Below are positions 26,647-37,879 of a stretch of 64,000 nucleotides of DNA, piece by piece. The notes under the pieces are model-generated. The model had not been told where the DNA came from, searched no databases, and worked only from the letters and a program-made list of their open reading frames with translations. The stretch's first letter is position 1; every line of letters begins with the position of its first letter. Made by a program: the position numbers and the translations under genes. The stretch is from Paraspadella gotoi. Taxonomy: Eukaryota; Chaetognatha. Location: the NCBI GenBank assembly GCA_051294375.1, contig CM119268.1, positions 2,214,232 through 2,278,231 of the forward strand, written 5' to 3'.

Positions 26647-26966
26647 TTTTCCCGAAACGCCCAATTTCATCTTAAATTTCGAATTAAAATAATTTTGATT
26701 TTTAAAATTTAGGGTTAAGGATTAAATATTAAATATTCTAGGTGGGGATTAATTTAATTATTAAAGTTAAGGATTAAGTTAATTGTTAAGTACTTAGGTT
26801 TAAAGTAAGAGTTTAAGTTTAATGGTTAAAGATTAGCGTTTAATGTAAAGGTTTTTGGTTAATCATTATAGAGTAAGGGCTAAAAATTATATTAAGGTTA
26901 GACTTAAGATTAGGGTTAAAATTAAATTTAGGAATTAAGGAAAAGAAATGGGTCGCTTTTGAAAAA
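26647..26966. mobile_element. R4 MITE-like element, copy 2
   Basis: Left end TTTTCCCGAAACGCCCAATT then TCATCTTAAATTTCG; right end GAAATGGGTCGCTTTTGAAAA is its degenerate inverse. The 230 bp interior is A/T-rich with TTAGGGTTAAGG-like words. About 320 bp, no ORF. Confidence 0.72.
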
Positions 26967-28480
<1,514 letters not shown>

Positions 28481-28484
28481 CCAC

Positions 28485-28650
28485 AGCATTTGATGCTTTT
28501 TTTTCCCCTTAATCTCGTAGATTTTTAACTTCCGACTCGCAGCAATGGAACGAGTCAAGGGTTTGGAACAAGGATTGGTGGGTCCGAGGAGGGAAGGTAC
28601 CCTGAGCTGATGGATCACAACCGCGGGCGCAATCAGTAATTGCAAGATGA
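28485..28650 (+). mobile_element. R5 interspersed repeat, diverged partial copy
   Basis: CGCAGCAATGGAACGAGTCA then GGGTTTGGAACAAGG matches the R5 segment around ATGGAACGGGTC. The flanking CTTTATCCACAG and GGCGCAATCAG also fit. Diverged and truncated. Confidence 0.55.
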
Positions 28651-28689
28651 CGTTGCTGATATTTGCAAAGTTGATATTTCAAATTCTTT

Positions 28690-28765
28690 CTCTCTCTCTT
28701 TCTCTCCCTCTCTCTTTCTCTCTCTCTCTCTCCAACGACGACGACGACGACGACGACGACGACAA
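28690..28765. repeat. (CT)n followed by (GAC)n
   Basis: CT-rich at 28690-28732, GAC triplets at 28736-28763. Confidence 0.93.
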
Positions 28766-28889
28766 AAGGCGCCAACTGCGTTCGCGTCTCGTTGCTAGGA
28801 AACCAACGAGTTCCGCTGAATGGGTTATCGGTCTAGATGACGCGGCTAATGCCCAAAAGATAAAAGACGATTCTCCAAAAAGGAAAAGG

Positions 28890-29262
28890 GGTCGTCTTCG
28901 TCGTCGTCGTCGTTGCTGTCGTCATCGTCATCGTCGTCGTTATGCAAACAGTTGCGACATTGTCATCGTCGTCGTCTCCTTCGTCGTCCTCATTGTCGTC
29001 TTTGTTACTGTCGTTGTCGTCTGGAGTACATAATGATCTTTGTCATGATCATCGTCTTTGTCTTCGTCTTTGCGTTTGTCATCGTTTTCGTCTTCATCGT
29101 CGTCGTCTTCATCGTCGTCATCTTCGTCTTCATCATTGTGTTCGTTGTCTTCGTCATCAACATCGTCTTCTTCGTCGTCATCATCGTCGTCATCATCGTC
29201 GTCTTCGTCATCGTCGGAACATCATCGTCGTTTTCGTCGTCGTCGTCGTCGTCGTCTCCTAA
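28890..29262. repeat. (GTC/ATC)n triplet array
   Basis: About 370 bp of GTC, ATC and TTC triplets with interruptions. Val/Ile/Phe, Ser and Asp/Thr/Met frames are all open by periodicity and not called. Confidence 0.93.
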
Positions 29263-29494
29263 ATAATTCATTGTTTGTCTCCATGGCTTCGACGCACGAA
29301 AAGAGTTTTAAGTCGAATATTCTCTGCTTCCTTGTTCCTTTGTTTACTTCTTTTTTAAAAATATTTATAAAGTTCTTTCAACAGAAAAAAAAAAAGATCC
29401 AATTTGGGTTCAATATTTTGGAGAAGAATAAGATTTTCTTTCTCTGTACTTCTTTAATATATATATATGTATATGTAGATATATATATGTATAA

Positions 29495-29669
29495 CATAAA
29501 GAGAAATTCAACATAAGCTAGGCTCAGATATAATTTTATGTATATATATTATATGTATGTATATATATCCCTCTCGATATGTTTTCCTTTCGTTTCTTTT
29601 TTTTCTTACTAATTTTAAAATTACATAAAATTATATCTGAGCCTAGCTTATGTTGAATTTCTTTTTATG
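29495..29669. repeat. Foldback: 47 bp inverted repeat, 81 bp loop
   Basis: Left arm 29495-29541 and right arm 29623-29669 are complementary at 46 of 47 positions (core AACATAAGCTAGGCTCAGAT). The loop is AT/T-rich. It could be a small foldback element, a hairpin RNA source or a local inversion-duplication. Confidence 0.9.
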
Positions 29670-29689
29670 TCGACACCTCGAACAACTTG

Positions 29690-30126
29690 GCGACAACATT
29701 ATAAGTTTATTATTTATACTCAAAGTATTTGTTTTTGTTAATTACGGAATTATTCCTCTTCGTCGTCATCGTCGTCGTTGTCGTCGTCGTCTTCATCGCC
29801 ATATCTCAAAAACCGTCACCATTTCTCAATCTGACTTCGACCCGAATCGACGCGTCCTGACAAGCCATTTCCCATACCCTACCAATCCCAGAAGGAGGCT
29901 GACGAATCCCTTACCCCGACGCCACCCTTACCTTACCCTTCCCCTCCTCCTCCTCCTCCTCCTCCTTCTCCCCCTCCTCCCCATCACGTAACAGCGTTGG
30001 AGACGCCGTCTGATTCTATCTCTTGACGCCGAAGACTTTTCAACCTCGCACGCCAAAGAAAAAAACATCCTTTCCTTTTATTTTCTATCTTCCCTTTCTC
30101 CAGCCCTTTTATATATCACCCACCCC
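29690..30126. other. Triplets and CCT-rich sequence, no gene
   Basis: (GTC)n-like triplets at 29757-29800 and (CCT)n at 29943-29965. The plus frame 29650-29991 is repeat-driven. Confidence 0.6.
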
Positions 30127-30151
30127 NNNNNNNNNNNNNNNNNNNNNNNNN
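30127..30151. other. 25-base N run
   Basis: Exactly 25 N, also seen at 37627-37651, 44689-44713 and 61616-61640. Noisy duplicated sequence follows. Confidence 0.95.
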
Positions 30152-30689
30152 TTTCCTTAATTTCTTTAATTTCCTGTTCTGTTTGTGTGTCCCTCTCCAA
30201 TTTGGGTTTTATAACTATAAAAAAAAAGAAGAAAAATCCAATATAATTTAACTAAATTGGAAAAAATTCATCAGGGTTTATATTTGGTTTTAAGCTTCAT
30301 CTTACTCCTAGACATATCAGTGTGGGTTAGCTTACTCCAAGAGCATTACATAATAAAAAATAAAATCAAAATTTAAGATTTAAAAAAAATAATAAAAAAT
30401 GAAATAGAGATTTCCAAAATGGAACTTTCGCCATGCGCAATAAGTGGAAGAAAAGAAAGAATCGTCAAAATATTTAGGTTAATAAATGACGAAAATCCTA
30501 TGAAAATAAAAAAAGTATTAAAGGACCAGACCGTTGTCGGGTCAAGTGAAAGAGCAACTAAGCGAAATACTATCAAGTGATGAGATATTAATATGCTAAA
30601 ATTGAAAATGTGTAAGGCAGCCGCACTTGTTTCAACATAAAAACAAAGCATTTAGTCTGAGAGTCGGACATTCGCAGATAGTTCACCCG

Positions 30690-30972
30690 ACCATTAGCAT
30701 AACAGCTATGCATAACGATGATTGCGCATTCAGTCGTGACCCGGCTTCTCATTGACTAAAGCCATCAGCCTCAATGACCACTAGTTACCGGTTTCATTCC
30801 CAACCCGTTAGCCCAACCTGCCGGGAAGGTGAAGGACGGCCGTAAACAGCCTTAGGGGGCTTGAAAACCCTCAAGCGCGGCTCCAATGCCCAGGACCCGT
30901 TCCATTGGCTGCGAGAGGGGTTAAGAAGTTGGGATAGTCATCTTTCGCGCCCACTATAGGCCTTATTCCACA
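30690..30972 (-). mobile_element. R5 interspersed repeat, copy 2 (noisy)
   Basis: Part of duplication copy A. Keeps CATTCAGTCGTGACCCGG, GTTACCGG, GGACGGCCGTAAACAGCC and CCAGGACCCGTTCCAT in reverse order relative to 23.5 kb. Confidence 0.8.
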
Positions 30973-31240
30973 AGTCACCGATCATTTATTCCTCATTTTT
31001 TCTTCTTCTTCATTAATACAATCGTTCTGCGTTGTCTCTCCATCACTAAAAAAGAATTTGCAGGCAACGTGCTCCGACACCAGGAGCTATAAATGACGAT
31101 AAGAGCCACCAATAGGCCTACGGGCGTTCCATCGTCTCGTCGTTTAAAGGGCCGAAAGGCGATCGGTCGCCCGCATGGCGAATTGGAACGCAAGCGTTGA
31201 GGGAGGTTGCCGGACGACTCCTCCCCCTTCTCTGTCTCCG
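30960..31240 (-). pseudogene. Noisy partial second copy of the transporter's last exon
   Basis: This stretch repeats the 3' part of the transporter's last exon (about 31905-32150) and its 3' flank in the same order. Many one-base insertions break the frame, for example around the DETMEPL-coding part. The differences are almost all small indels rather than codon-position substitutions. That fits uncorrected long-read sequence better than a true decayed paralogue. It lies inside a larger duplication (30410-31240 against 31254-32150). It could still be a genuine recent tandem pseudogene. Confidence 0.7.
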
Positions 31241-31584
31241 GCTGATATCTCTCTTAAATGGAACTTTCCATGCGGCAATAAGTGAGAAAAGAAAAGAATC
31301 GTCGCAAAATGATTTGTTTAAAAATAAATAAAGAACGAAACCATGCAATGAACAAAACGTATTAAGGTGACTCAGACGTTGTCGGTCAAGTGAAAAAGAA
31401 AGCAACTAAGCGAAATACTATCACAGTGAGAAATTAATTAGCTTAAAAGAAAAATGGTAAGGTCCAGCTGCGCACTTGTTCAAACATAAAAAAAAGATTT
31501 AGTCTGGAGTCCGGGCATCGCAATAGTTCACCCCCGCACCTATATAAGCTATAAGCTATAAGCTATAAGCTATAAGCTATAAGC

Positions 31585-31912
31585 TTGACGCATTCAGTCG
31601 TGACCCGGTTCCTCATTGACTAAAGNNNNNNNNNNNNNNNNNNNNNNNNNNNNNNNNNNNNNNNNNNNNNNNNNNNNNNNNNNNNNNNNNNNNNNNNNNN
31701 NNNNNNNNNNNNNNNNNNNNNNNNNNNNNNNNNNNNNNNNNNNNNNNNCCCGTTACCCACCCTGCGGGAAGCGTGAGGACGGCCGTAAACAGCCTTAGGG
31801 GGCTTGGAAAACCCTCAAGCCCGGCTCCAAGCCCAGGACCCGTTCCATGGCTGCGAGAGGGGTTAAAGAAGTTGGGGATAGTCATCTTCGGCCCACTTAG
31901 CGCCTTATCCAC
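31585..31912 (-). mobile_element. R5 interspersed repeat, copy 3
   Basis: Same landmarks as the other copies, with N at 31626-31748 inside. On the minus strand it starts TTGTGGATAAGGCGCTAA, a few bases after the transporter's TGA stop, so it would form the start of that gene's 3' UTR. Confidence 0.8.
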
Positions 31913-31915
31913 AAG

Positions 31916-33591
31916 TCACCGATCATTTATTCTCATTTTTTCTTCTTCTTCATTATAATCTTCTCGTTTGTCTTCTCCATCACTAAAAAAGAATTTGAGC
32001 AAGGTCGCAGACACCATGGAGGCTAAAATGACGAGAGAGCCACCAATGGCCAACGGTTCCATCGTCTCGTCGTAAAGGGCCAAGGCGATCGTCGCCCCGA
32101 TGGGAAGGACGCAAGCGTTGAGGAGGTTGCCGACGACTCCGGCCGTTCCGGCGCCGGATGACTCCAACTCTTGGCAGCCGAGGATATCCACGACTCGCGT
32201 GAGGTTGAGAATGGCCCCGATCTGCAAAGAGAGAATGACTCCTTGCCAGTTGGTCCAAGACCCCGGGAGACTCCAGCCCCCGTCAAACGTCAAGTAGATT
32301 GGAGCGAGAAGCACCGAGACGGCTCCACGGAGAAAGACGTAGTTGCTCCAGTGGATGTTCTTGAAGACGCCGATGGCGAATGGAAAGCAGACGTGCTCGA
32401 GTCCGGTGTAGATCGCGCCGAGGGTTGGGAGAAATGGGTAATTTGGGTCTGGGTTGGAGACTGTATAAATTTTAAGCTAAATTACTAAAATTCGTAAAGA
32501 GGTGCTCTTTTTTCCTTTTTTTTTTTTGTTACGAGAAAAGTCATATTTTCCGAACGCGCCCAATTACAGCTTGAATTCGAATTTAAGTGCCCAAAATTTA
32601 TTCATTGAAACAAGAAAAGATTCTTACGCAAGGATTGAAACGACGAGTTTGTTGCGGCAACCATGGATGCACCGACCAAAGCCAAAACGAGGCCCAAAAA
32701 TTCAATCACGTTCACGCAGCGACGGTGAATTAAAACAAGTAGGACCTGGCAACGAATAAGTAATTGACTCCACATTGATGATAAATAATTCTAAATTTAA
32801 TTTAAAAAAATCTAAGTTTTTTTTTTCCTTTTTGTTACATTTTTGTCAGTTAATTAAAAAGAGTTGTTGAAACAGAAGTCCAAAGTCAGGGGCAAGATAG
32901 TTTATGAATGGATTGGTTGTACCAATTTCATAAAATTTAGCTTGTGCGGAGTACAATATAATTACTTAAGGCAGTGATCTTTTCATACAATTGAAACACT
33001 CTTTGAAATGTTATGCCACTTCATTGATAGGGAAGCCAGATACTCTGGGAGTGAATAAACGAGACTGCCAAAGCCTGTCCAAAGTCAGGGGCAAGACATC
33101 TTATTTATTAAATAATGAATAATTTTTATATTGGTCGTACCAATTTAATAAAAAAATTTGCACATAACTTCTTATCATATTAAAACCTAAATATAGAATT
33201 ATCTACTCTTGTTATCAGAATACTAAATATGCTGTTTTATCAATCCTCAGTTTACCGGAGTAAAAAGCATGCAGGATGTGATGATGGCTGTCAGATTCCC
33301 GACGGCCATCCTTTGCGAAGAGAAAAGAAATGAGATGTAGGAGAATATCGAGGCTAAACTGAGAAGGAAAAAGACGACCCATTCCTTGGAAGTCTTGAGG
33401 CCCCAATTGTCCAACAGCACTTTGCAGAAAGGCAGCAAGGTCACCGCTTCGGTGAGAGAGAGCATGGCGACGGTTTGCGAGGGTCTCAGCTCGTTTGTCG
33501 CGCGCATCAGGTTCGGGGTCAGGGCTTCCAAAATCTGTCCGCACAAGTAGAGGAGAAATCCCCAAAAGAAATTAAGCTGGGATCGTTCCAT
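31916..33591 (-). CDS. EamA/DMT-superfamily transporter (SLC35G-like), three exons
   Basis: Exons on the minus strand are 33591-33256, 32745-32628 and 32460-31916. Donors read CCG|GTAAAC and TGC|GTAAGA; acceptors read TTGCCAG|G and ATACAG|T. Phases agree at both junctions (phase 0, then phase 1), giving 332 residues. Ten hydrophobic segments can be placed at about residues 8-28, 38-58, 70-90, 95-117, 124-143, 163-183, 190-210, 223-243, 255-280 and 285-307, followed by a charged tail (SDGEDKREDYNEEEEK). Ten helices in two halves is the EamA fold. The segment ending VIEFLGLVLALVGASMVAA resembles the family's conserved E..G..L...G helix. Members move nucleotide sugars or other metabolites across Golgi, ER or plasma membranes; the substrate here cannot be read from sequence. 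The start at 33591 follows an in-frame TAG, but an upstream exon using a nearby AG acceptor is possible. Intron 1 holds two R1 repeat copies and intron 2 an R4 end. The SLC35G label is less certain than the superfamily. Confidence 0.82.
32546..32592 (+). mobile_element. R4 element end (partial) in transporter intron 2
   Basis: TTTTCCGAACGCGCCCAATT then CTTGAATTCGAATTTAAG parallels the 26.65 kb left end. No matching right end is seen nearby. Confidence 0.55.
32875..33178 (+). mobile_element. R1 interspersed repeat, copies 4 and 5 in tandem
   Basis: CCAAAGTCAGGGGCAAGATA at about 32880 and CCAAAGTCAGGGGCAAGACA at about 33079 each precede a TTGG-GTACCAAT stretch. The second copy begins at about 32965 (CAGTGATCTTTTCATACAAT). 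Both lie in intron 1 of the transporter gene. Confidence 0.8.
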
Positions 33592-34170
33592 GAGGTTGGC
33601 GGCTGGAGAGTCGCGAGACTATTTACATCTCATTTTATTTTCGATTTTATTTTTAAAATTTTCAAAAGTTCGACGATTCTTTTTAAATTTCTTTCGTCCT
33701 TTTGTTTGACTTTTTTTAGCCGCGACTGGTGATTCTATATAGCTAATAAATATTATGTTGAATGAATTAAAATTAGATAGTAAAATTTGTTACAGAAATA
33801 GGGACCCGCATCTAAATCATGCGTTATAGGAGATATCAAGAGAATCGAGAAAAAACAAGTTTGAGCAAACCTGATCTGCCTACGATAATTAAGCGGTATG
33901 GTGGATTTTAGTCCATTCATCAGCGGCCATTGGTTCCGTAGCCAAATTATTCGCCTCCCACCCGACAAGATTGGGGGGGCGGACCGACGGACCGACAAAG
34001 TGAATTATAGAGTCGGAATCTGCTGATAAGCAGATCCGAAATAAAAATAAGAAAAAAGCGAAGAAAAGGAAGCAGAAGATGTTTGAGGCGATAATGAAAA
34101 TTTGAAAAAAATAACAATAATTTTTGTTTTCATAAATTAAAAAAAAAATTAAACAAGAACGGTATTTCAA
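33592..34170. other. Upstream flank of the transporter gene
   Basis: AT-rich. No clear TATA or initiator can be assigned. It holds an R3 tag near 33980. Confidence 0.5.
33966..34035 (+). mobile_element. R3 repeat tag, copy 2
   Basis: GGACCGACGGACCGACAAAG then ATTATAGAGTCGGAATCTG, ending in a hairpin GGAATCTGCTGATAAGCAGATCC-like palindrome. Matches 6952-6997 and resembles the R2 3' end in layout. Confidence 0.65.
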
Positions 34171-34175
34171 ATGTG

Positions 34176-34536
34176 TTGCGCCGCAGTGACTGCCTTATCA
34201 CGAATATTTCTCGTGACATGACATAACATGACGTGACATAACATGACTACATGACTACATTATCTTTCTTAGGCCGTATATTTATGAGATGCACTGCATC
34301 AAAATTCCGTCTTTTATTTATTTTTGGTTTTAGGATTTCCTGAAGGCGGCGCGAGAAGTCTCTTAGATTTGAGGTTTTTTTCTGTCTTAACAAAAGAGCA
34401 ACCATCTATAGAGAAATTGTATGCATTTTAAGGCAAGTGGGACAGACCAATGGACAGACATACCGACCGACGGACCGACCGACAGACCGACCGAAATCTG
34501 ACTTATAGAGTTGCTCCGCGAATACTCGCGGCGCAA
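34176..34536 (+). mobile_element. R2 MITE-like element, complete copy
   Basis: Ends are TTGCGCCGC (34176-34184) and GCGGCGCAA (34528-34536), a perfect 9 bp terminal inverted repeat. Inside are GAAGTCTCTTAGATTTGAG, a GACC/GACA tetranucleotide stretch at 34450-34495, TTATAGAGT and a terminal hairpin TTGCTCCGCGA/TCGCGGCGCAA. 361 bp, no ORF, so it would depend on an autonomous partner. No clear target duplication is seen. Confidence 0.72.
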
Positions 34537-34827
34537 TTAAAAAAAGGGTAATAATGAAAGGCATTAGCTAAATTAAGTAAGGAATTAGCTAAATTAAGTA
34601 AGGTCGTGACTAAGATTAAATCAGAGACTGGATCTTGTTACCTTCGAATTTATTCTGACTGACAGGTTTTTTTTAATTATTCTAACTGAGATAATTATCA
34701 TTATGTAACAAATGCTGTTTGATAAGTTTGGAGAAGATTGCCCTTTCAGTGTCCAAGGACGTATATCTGAGATAGAGGAGCAGAGAAGACTAAAGTAAAA
34801 ATATAATGATAGTTAGACTAGGGGGCG

Positions 34828-34892
34828 AGAGAGAGAGAGAGAGAGAGCAGAGAAGAGAAGGAGGAGGAGAGAGAGAGAGAGAGAGAGAGAGG
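34828..34892. repeat. (GA)n entering a gap
   Basis: Imperfect GA array directly before the gap at 34899-35674. Confidence 0.9.
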
Positions 34893-34898
34893 GACAAT

Positions 34899-35674
34899 NN
34901 NNNNNNNNNNNNNNNNNNNNNNNNNNNNNNNNNNNNNNNNNNNNNNNNNNNNNNNNNNNNNNNNNNNNNNNNNNNNNNNNNNNNNNNNNNNNNNNNNNNN
35001 NNNNNNNNNNNNNNNNNNNNNNNNNNNNNNNNNNNNNNNNNNNNNNNNNNNNNNNNNNNNNNNNNNNNNNNNNNNNNNNNNNNNNNNNNNNNNNNNNNNN
35101 NNNNNNNNNNNNNNNNNNNNNNNNNNNNNNNNNNNNNNNNNNNNNNNNNNNNNNNNNNNNNNNNNNNNNNNNNNNNNNNNNNNNNNNNNNNNNNNNNNNN
35201 NNNNNNNNNNNNNNNNNNNNNNNNNNNNNNNNNNNNNNNNNNNNNNNNNNNNNNNNNNNNNNNNNNNNNNNNNNNNNNNNNNNNNNNNNNNNNNNNNNNN
35301 NNNNNNNNNNNNNNNNNNNNNNNNNNNNNNNNNNNNNNNNNNNNNNNNNNNNNNNNNNNNNNNNNNNNNNNNNNNNNNNNNNNNNNNNNNNNNNNNNNNN
35401 NNNNNNNNNNNNNNNNNNNNNNNNNNNNNNNNNNNNNNNNNNNNNNNNNNNNNNNNNNNNNNNNNNNNNNNNNNNNNNNNNNNNNNNNNNNNNNNNNNNN
35501 NNNNNNNNNNNNNNNNNNNNNNNNNNNNNNNNNNNNNNNNNNNNNNNNNNNNNNNNNNNNNNNNNNNNNNNNNNNNNNNNNNNNNNNNNNNNNNNNNNNN
35601 NNNNNNNNNNNNNNNNNNNNNNNNNNNNNNNNNNNNNNNNNNNNNNNNNNNNNNNNNNNNNNNNNNNNNNNNNN
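34899..35674. other. Assembly gap (776 N)
   Basis: Unknown sequence. The left edge is GA-rich, the right edge GGGGGC. Confidence 0.95.
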
Positions 35675-37420
35675 TGGGGGCGGAGGTTGAAAAATTAGGC
35701 CCGAGGCCCCGTCGCGGCGAAGGGGCAGGGGAGAGAGAGAAGAAGCGAATTTTGTGGCTAATGAGGGTGGGCGGTCGAAAACGGAAAAAGCGGATTCGCC
35801 TGTAGGTGTGCCAATGATTAGGGAGAAGAGAGAAAAAAAATGCGAGGACGACTATAACGAAAAACGCCCACAAAGAAAGAACGCCTACGACGAGGGGAAG
35901 AGAGTAAAAAAAAAAAGATAAAATTTCGCGCATGAATTATTTTTTCCGAGACTTTAGTGGCACGAACTGGATGAGAAATGGCGACTGGCGAGATGGCAAA
36001 CGCCGATGGCATTTGGCGTCGCCGACGGGGGAAAGAGAAGATGCCACTTTTCTTGAAACGGGGGGGGGGCGAGACTGTCAAAATCGGCTGCTGCGAAGTC
36101 GATGAAAAACCCGACCTTTGAACGACATCTGAACCAACTGAATTTGACCTCTAAATGACCTCCAAGAGACAAGAAGTCAATAGTTCAAGGAAGGAAATCT
36201 AAAGTTTAAAATGAGGGTATGGGAAAGTTTTATATCATGTAACGTTCTGTCGCATGTCACGTCATGTCCTCACCTCGGCGGTCCCGGTGGGATGTGATAC
36301 ATGGAGGGTCGACCGGAGGCCCCGAGTTCGGAACCGTCGCCGAGACCTTCGATGTCTCCGCCCGCGTGAAGAGGATCCTCTATCTGTCGACACAAAATCG
36401 CGGGAAAATTTGAAAATGAGAAAATTGGAAAAATAAAACAAAAAGGCAAAAAAGTTTGTTTTTCAAAAAGATGGCGCTGTGGCGCAAAAATATGAATAAT
36501 CGCTGTTCTTTTTTTTTGGAAGTGGGGGGCGGGAGGGGGGAAGAGGGGGTGTTGAAGCTGCTCTTTTTTTTCTCCCTAAAATCCTTTCGTTTTAAATTTG
36601 CTACGAAGGGCAAAGTTCGCCCTCGACAAGAAAGACTGAAAATTTTGAGAAAAAAATTCTGACTTGCACTGATTAAAATCTTTTTAAACCAAAAAATGGT
36701 GGCAAAATTCCAAGATTTAAATTGGATATTTAATTTCGTTTTCATTTTGAAGTAAGAAAATTATGATTCGTCGACGAGTTTTAAGGGTTTTCTCTAGAAT
36801 TCGGTGTATAAAATACACATGTATTTTTATAATTAACTTTTAACTTAACTAATTGTCTCGGTAAAGATTTCGAGAATCCATTTCCAACTATTTTTAGCCT
36901 AATGACGTCCGGACACTAAACGCGTCCGAGTTGTACGGGAAAACTCGGGAATCCGCGATCCGCGTCTATTTTCAATTAGCGCAGCGTTCGACTGCGACGC
37001 TACGCTACGCTCCGCTTCGTTTGCCGCGCGAAGTCGGCACGAAACGAAACTGATTTTTTTTTTTAAGAAAAATCGTTAGAAAAGTGAAACGTTGGTTGAT
37101 TATTTATATATTTTTTCTGTTCTTAATGGATTAGTAATTTAGTAGTAGGACGAAAGCGATTATTTTTAATTATACTAAGAAGCTTGTTAGCGATGTTGGA
37201 GAGTTTAGTCACTTGGTTTATAAACTTAGCAATTAAGTAACTTAAAATCTGATGACAAGAGTCGTTAGTCTGGCAGACAAGGGGCGACGACTCAACCATT
37301 TGTTTTGCTTCATCATTTCCTAGTTTTACCGATTTTTTGTTTGTTTTAATGGAGAAACGAAAAATCGTGAAAAATGATATTTTTGAGGTTTTTTCTTATT
37401 TTTTTGGCAGAAGTGTTATG
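35675..37420. other. Low-copy sequence, no supported gene
   Basis: CpG-containing patches at 35675-35780, 35990-36080, 36270-36370 and 36905-37045. AAGATGGCG (YY1-like) at 36469-36477. Open frames lack recognisable motifs. Confidence 0.5.
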
Positions 37421-37659
37421 GGGTGTTAAAGGGCAGTGAAAAGGGAGGTGTGAGGGTTTGAGGTCTTCACATAAGGGGGTGGATTTGGCGAGAAAAATGA
37501 AAGTGGAAAATCCACGAAAATTAAGATTTGAAATAAAAAAAAAAAGATCATGAAAATGAAAAGAAAATGGAAGTAAAACCTACTTTGGAAAATTCTGCGC
37601 TTGGCGCCCTCGCCCTTGAAAGAGAGNNNNNNNNNNNNNNNNNNNNNNNNNAAAGAGCG

Positions 37660-37770
37660 AGAGAGAGCAGAGAGAGAGAGGAGAAGAGAGAGAAGAGGAA
37701 AGAGAGAGAGGAGAGAGGAGAGAGACGAGAGAGATGAGAGAGAGAGAGAAGGGAGAGAGAGGGTGTGTGT
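37660..37770. repeat. Interrupted (GA)n after a 25-base gap
   Basis: About 100 bp of GA with AGC, GGA and AAG interruptions, then (GT)5. N at 37627-37651. Confidence 0.9.
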
Positions 37771-37879
37771 GTGAGAAGAGAATACCATCAGCATTCGTCC
37801 AAAAACCGTCGAAAAAAAAAGGATTTTAAGCAAAAGAAAAGGGAAAATATTGACCGTACGATAAAGACTACCTCTTAAA

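Larger units (their letters stand above)
30410..32150. repeat. Tandem near-duplicate block (about 0.83 kb, two copies)
   Basis: Copy A runs about 30410-31240 and copy B about 31254-32150; copy B is interrupted by an N gap at 31626-31748. Shared landmarks in order: ATGGAACTTTC, a stretch with CAACTAAGCGAAATACTATC, TTTAGTCT, CATTCAGTCGTGACCCGG, GGACGGCCGTAAACAGCC, CCAGGACCCGTTCCAT and the transporter exon end. Differences are mainly single-base indels. Copy B also carries an odd run of five or more AGCTATA heptamers at about 31545-31585 that copy A lacks. Confidence 0.85.

Noticed and set aside
26700-26940. Interstitial telomeric repeat (TTAGGG-like words)
   Set aside because: The words are too degenerate and irregular, and they form the interior of a repeat with its own ends.
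31545-31585. AGCTATA heptamer array as a genuine satellite
   Set aside because: Absent from the duplicate copy and located in indel-rich sequence beside a gap, so probably a fill artefact.
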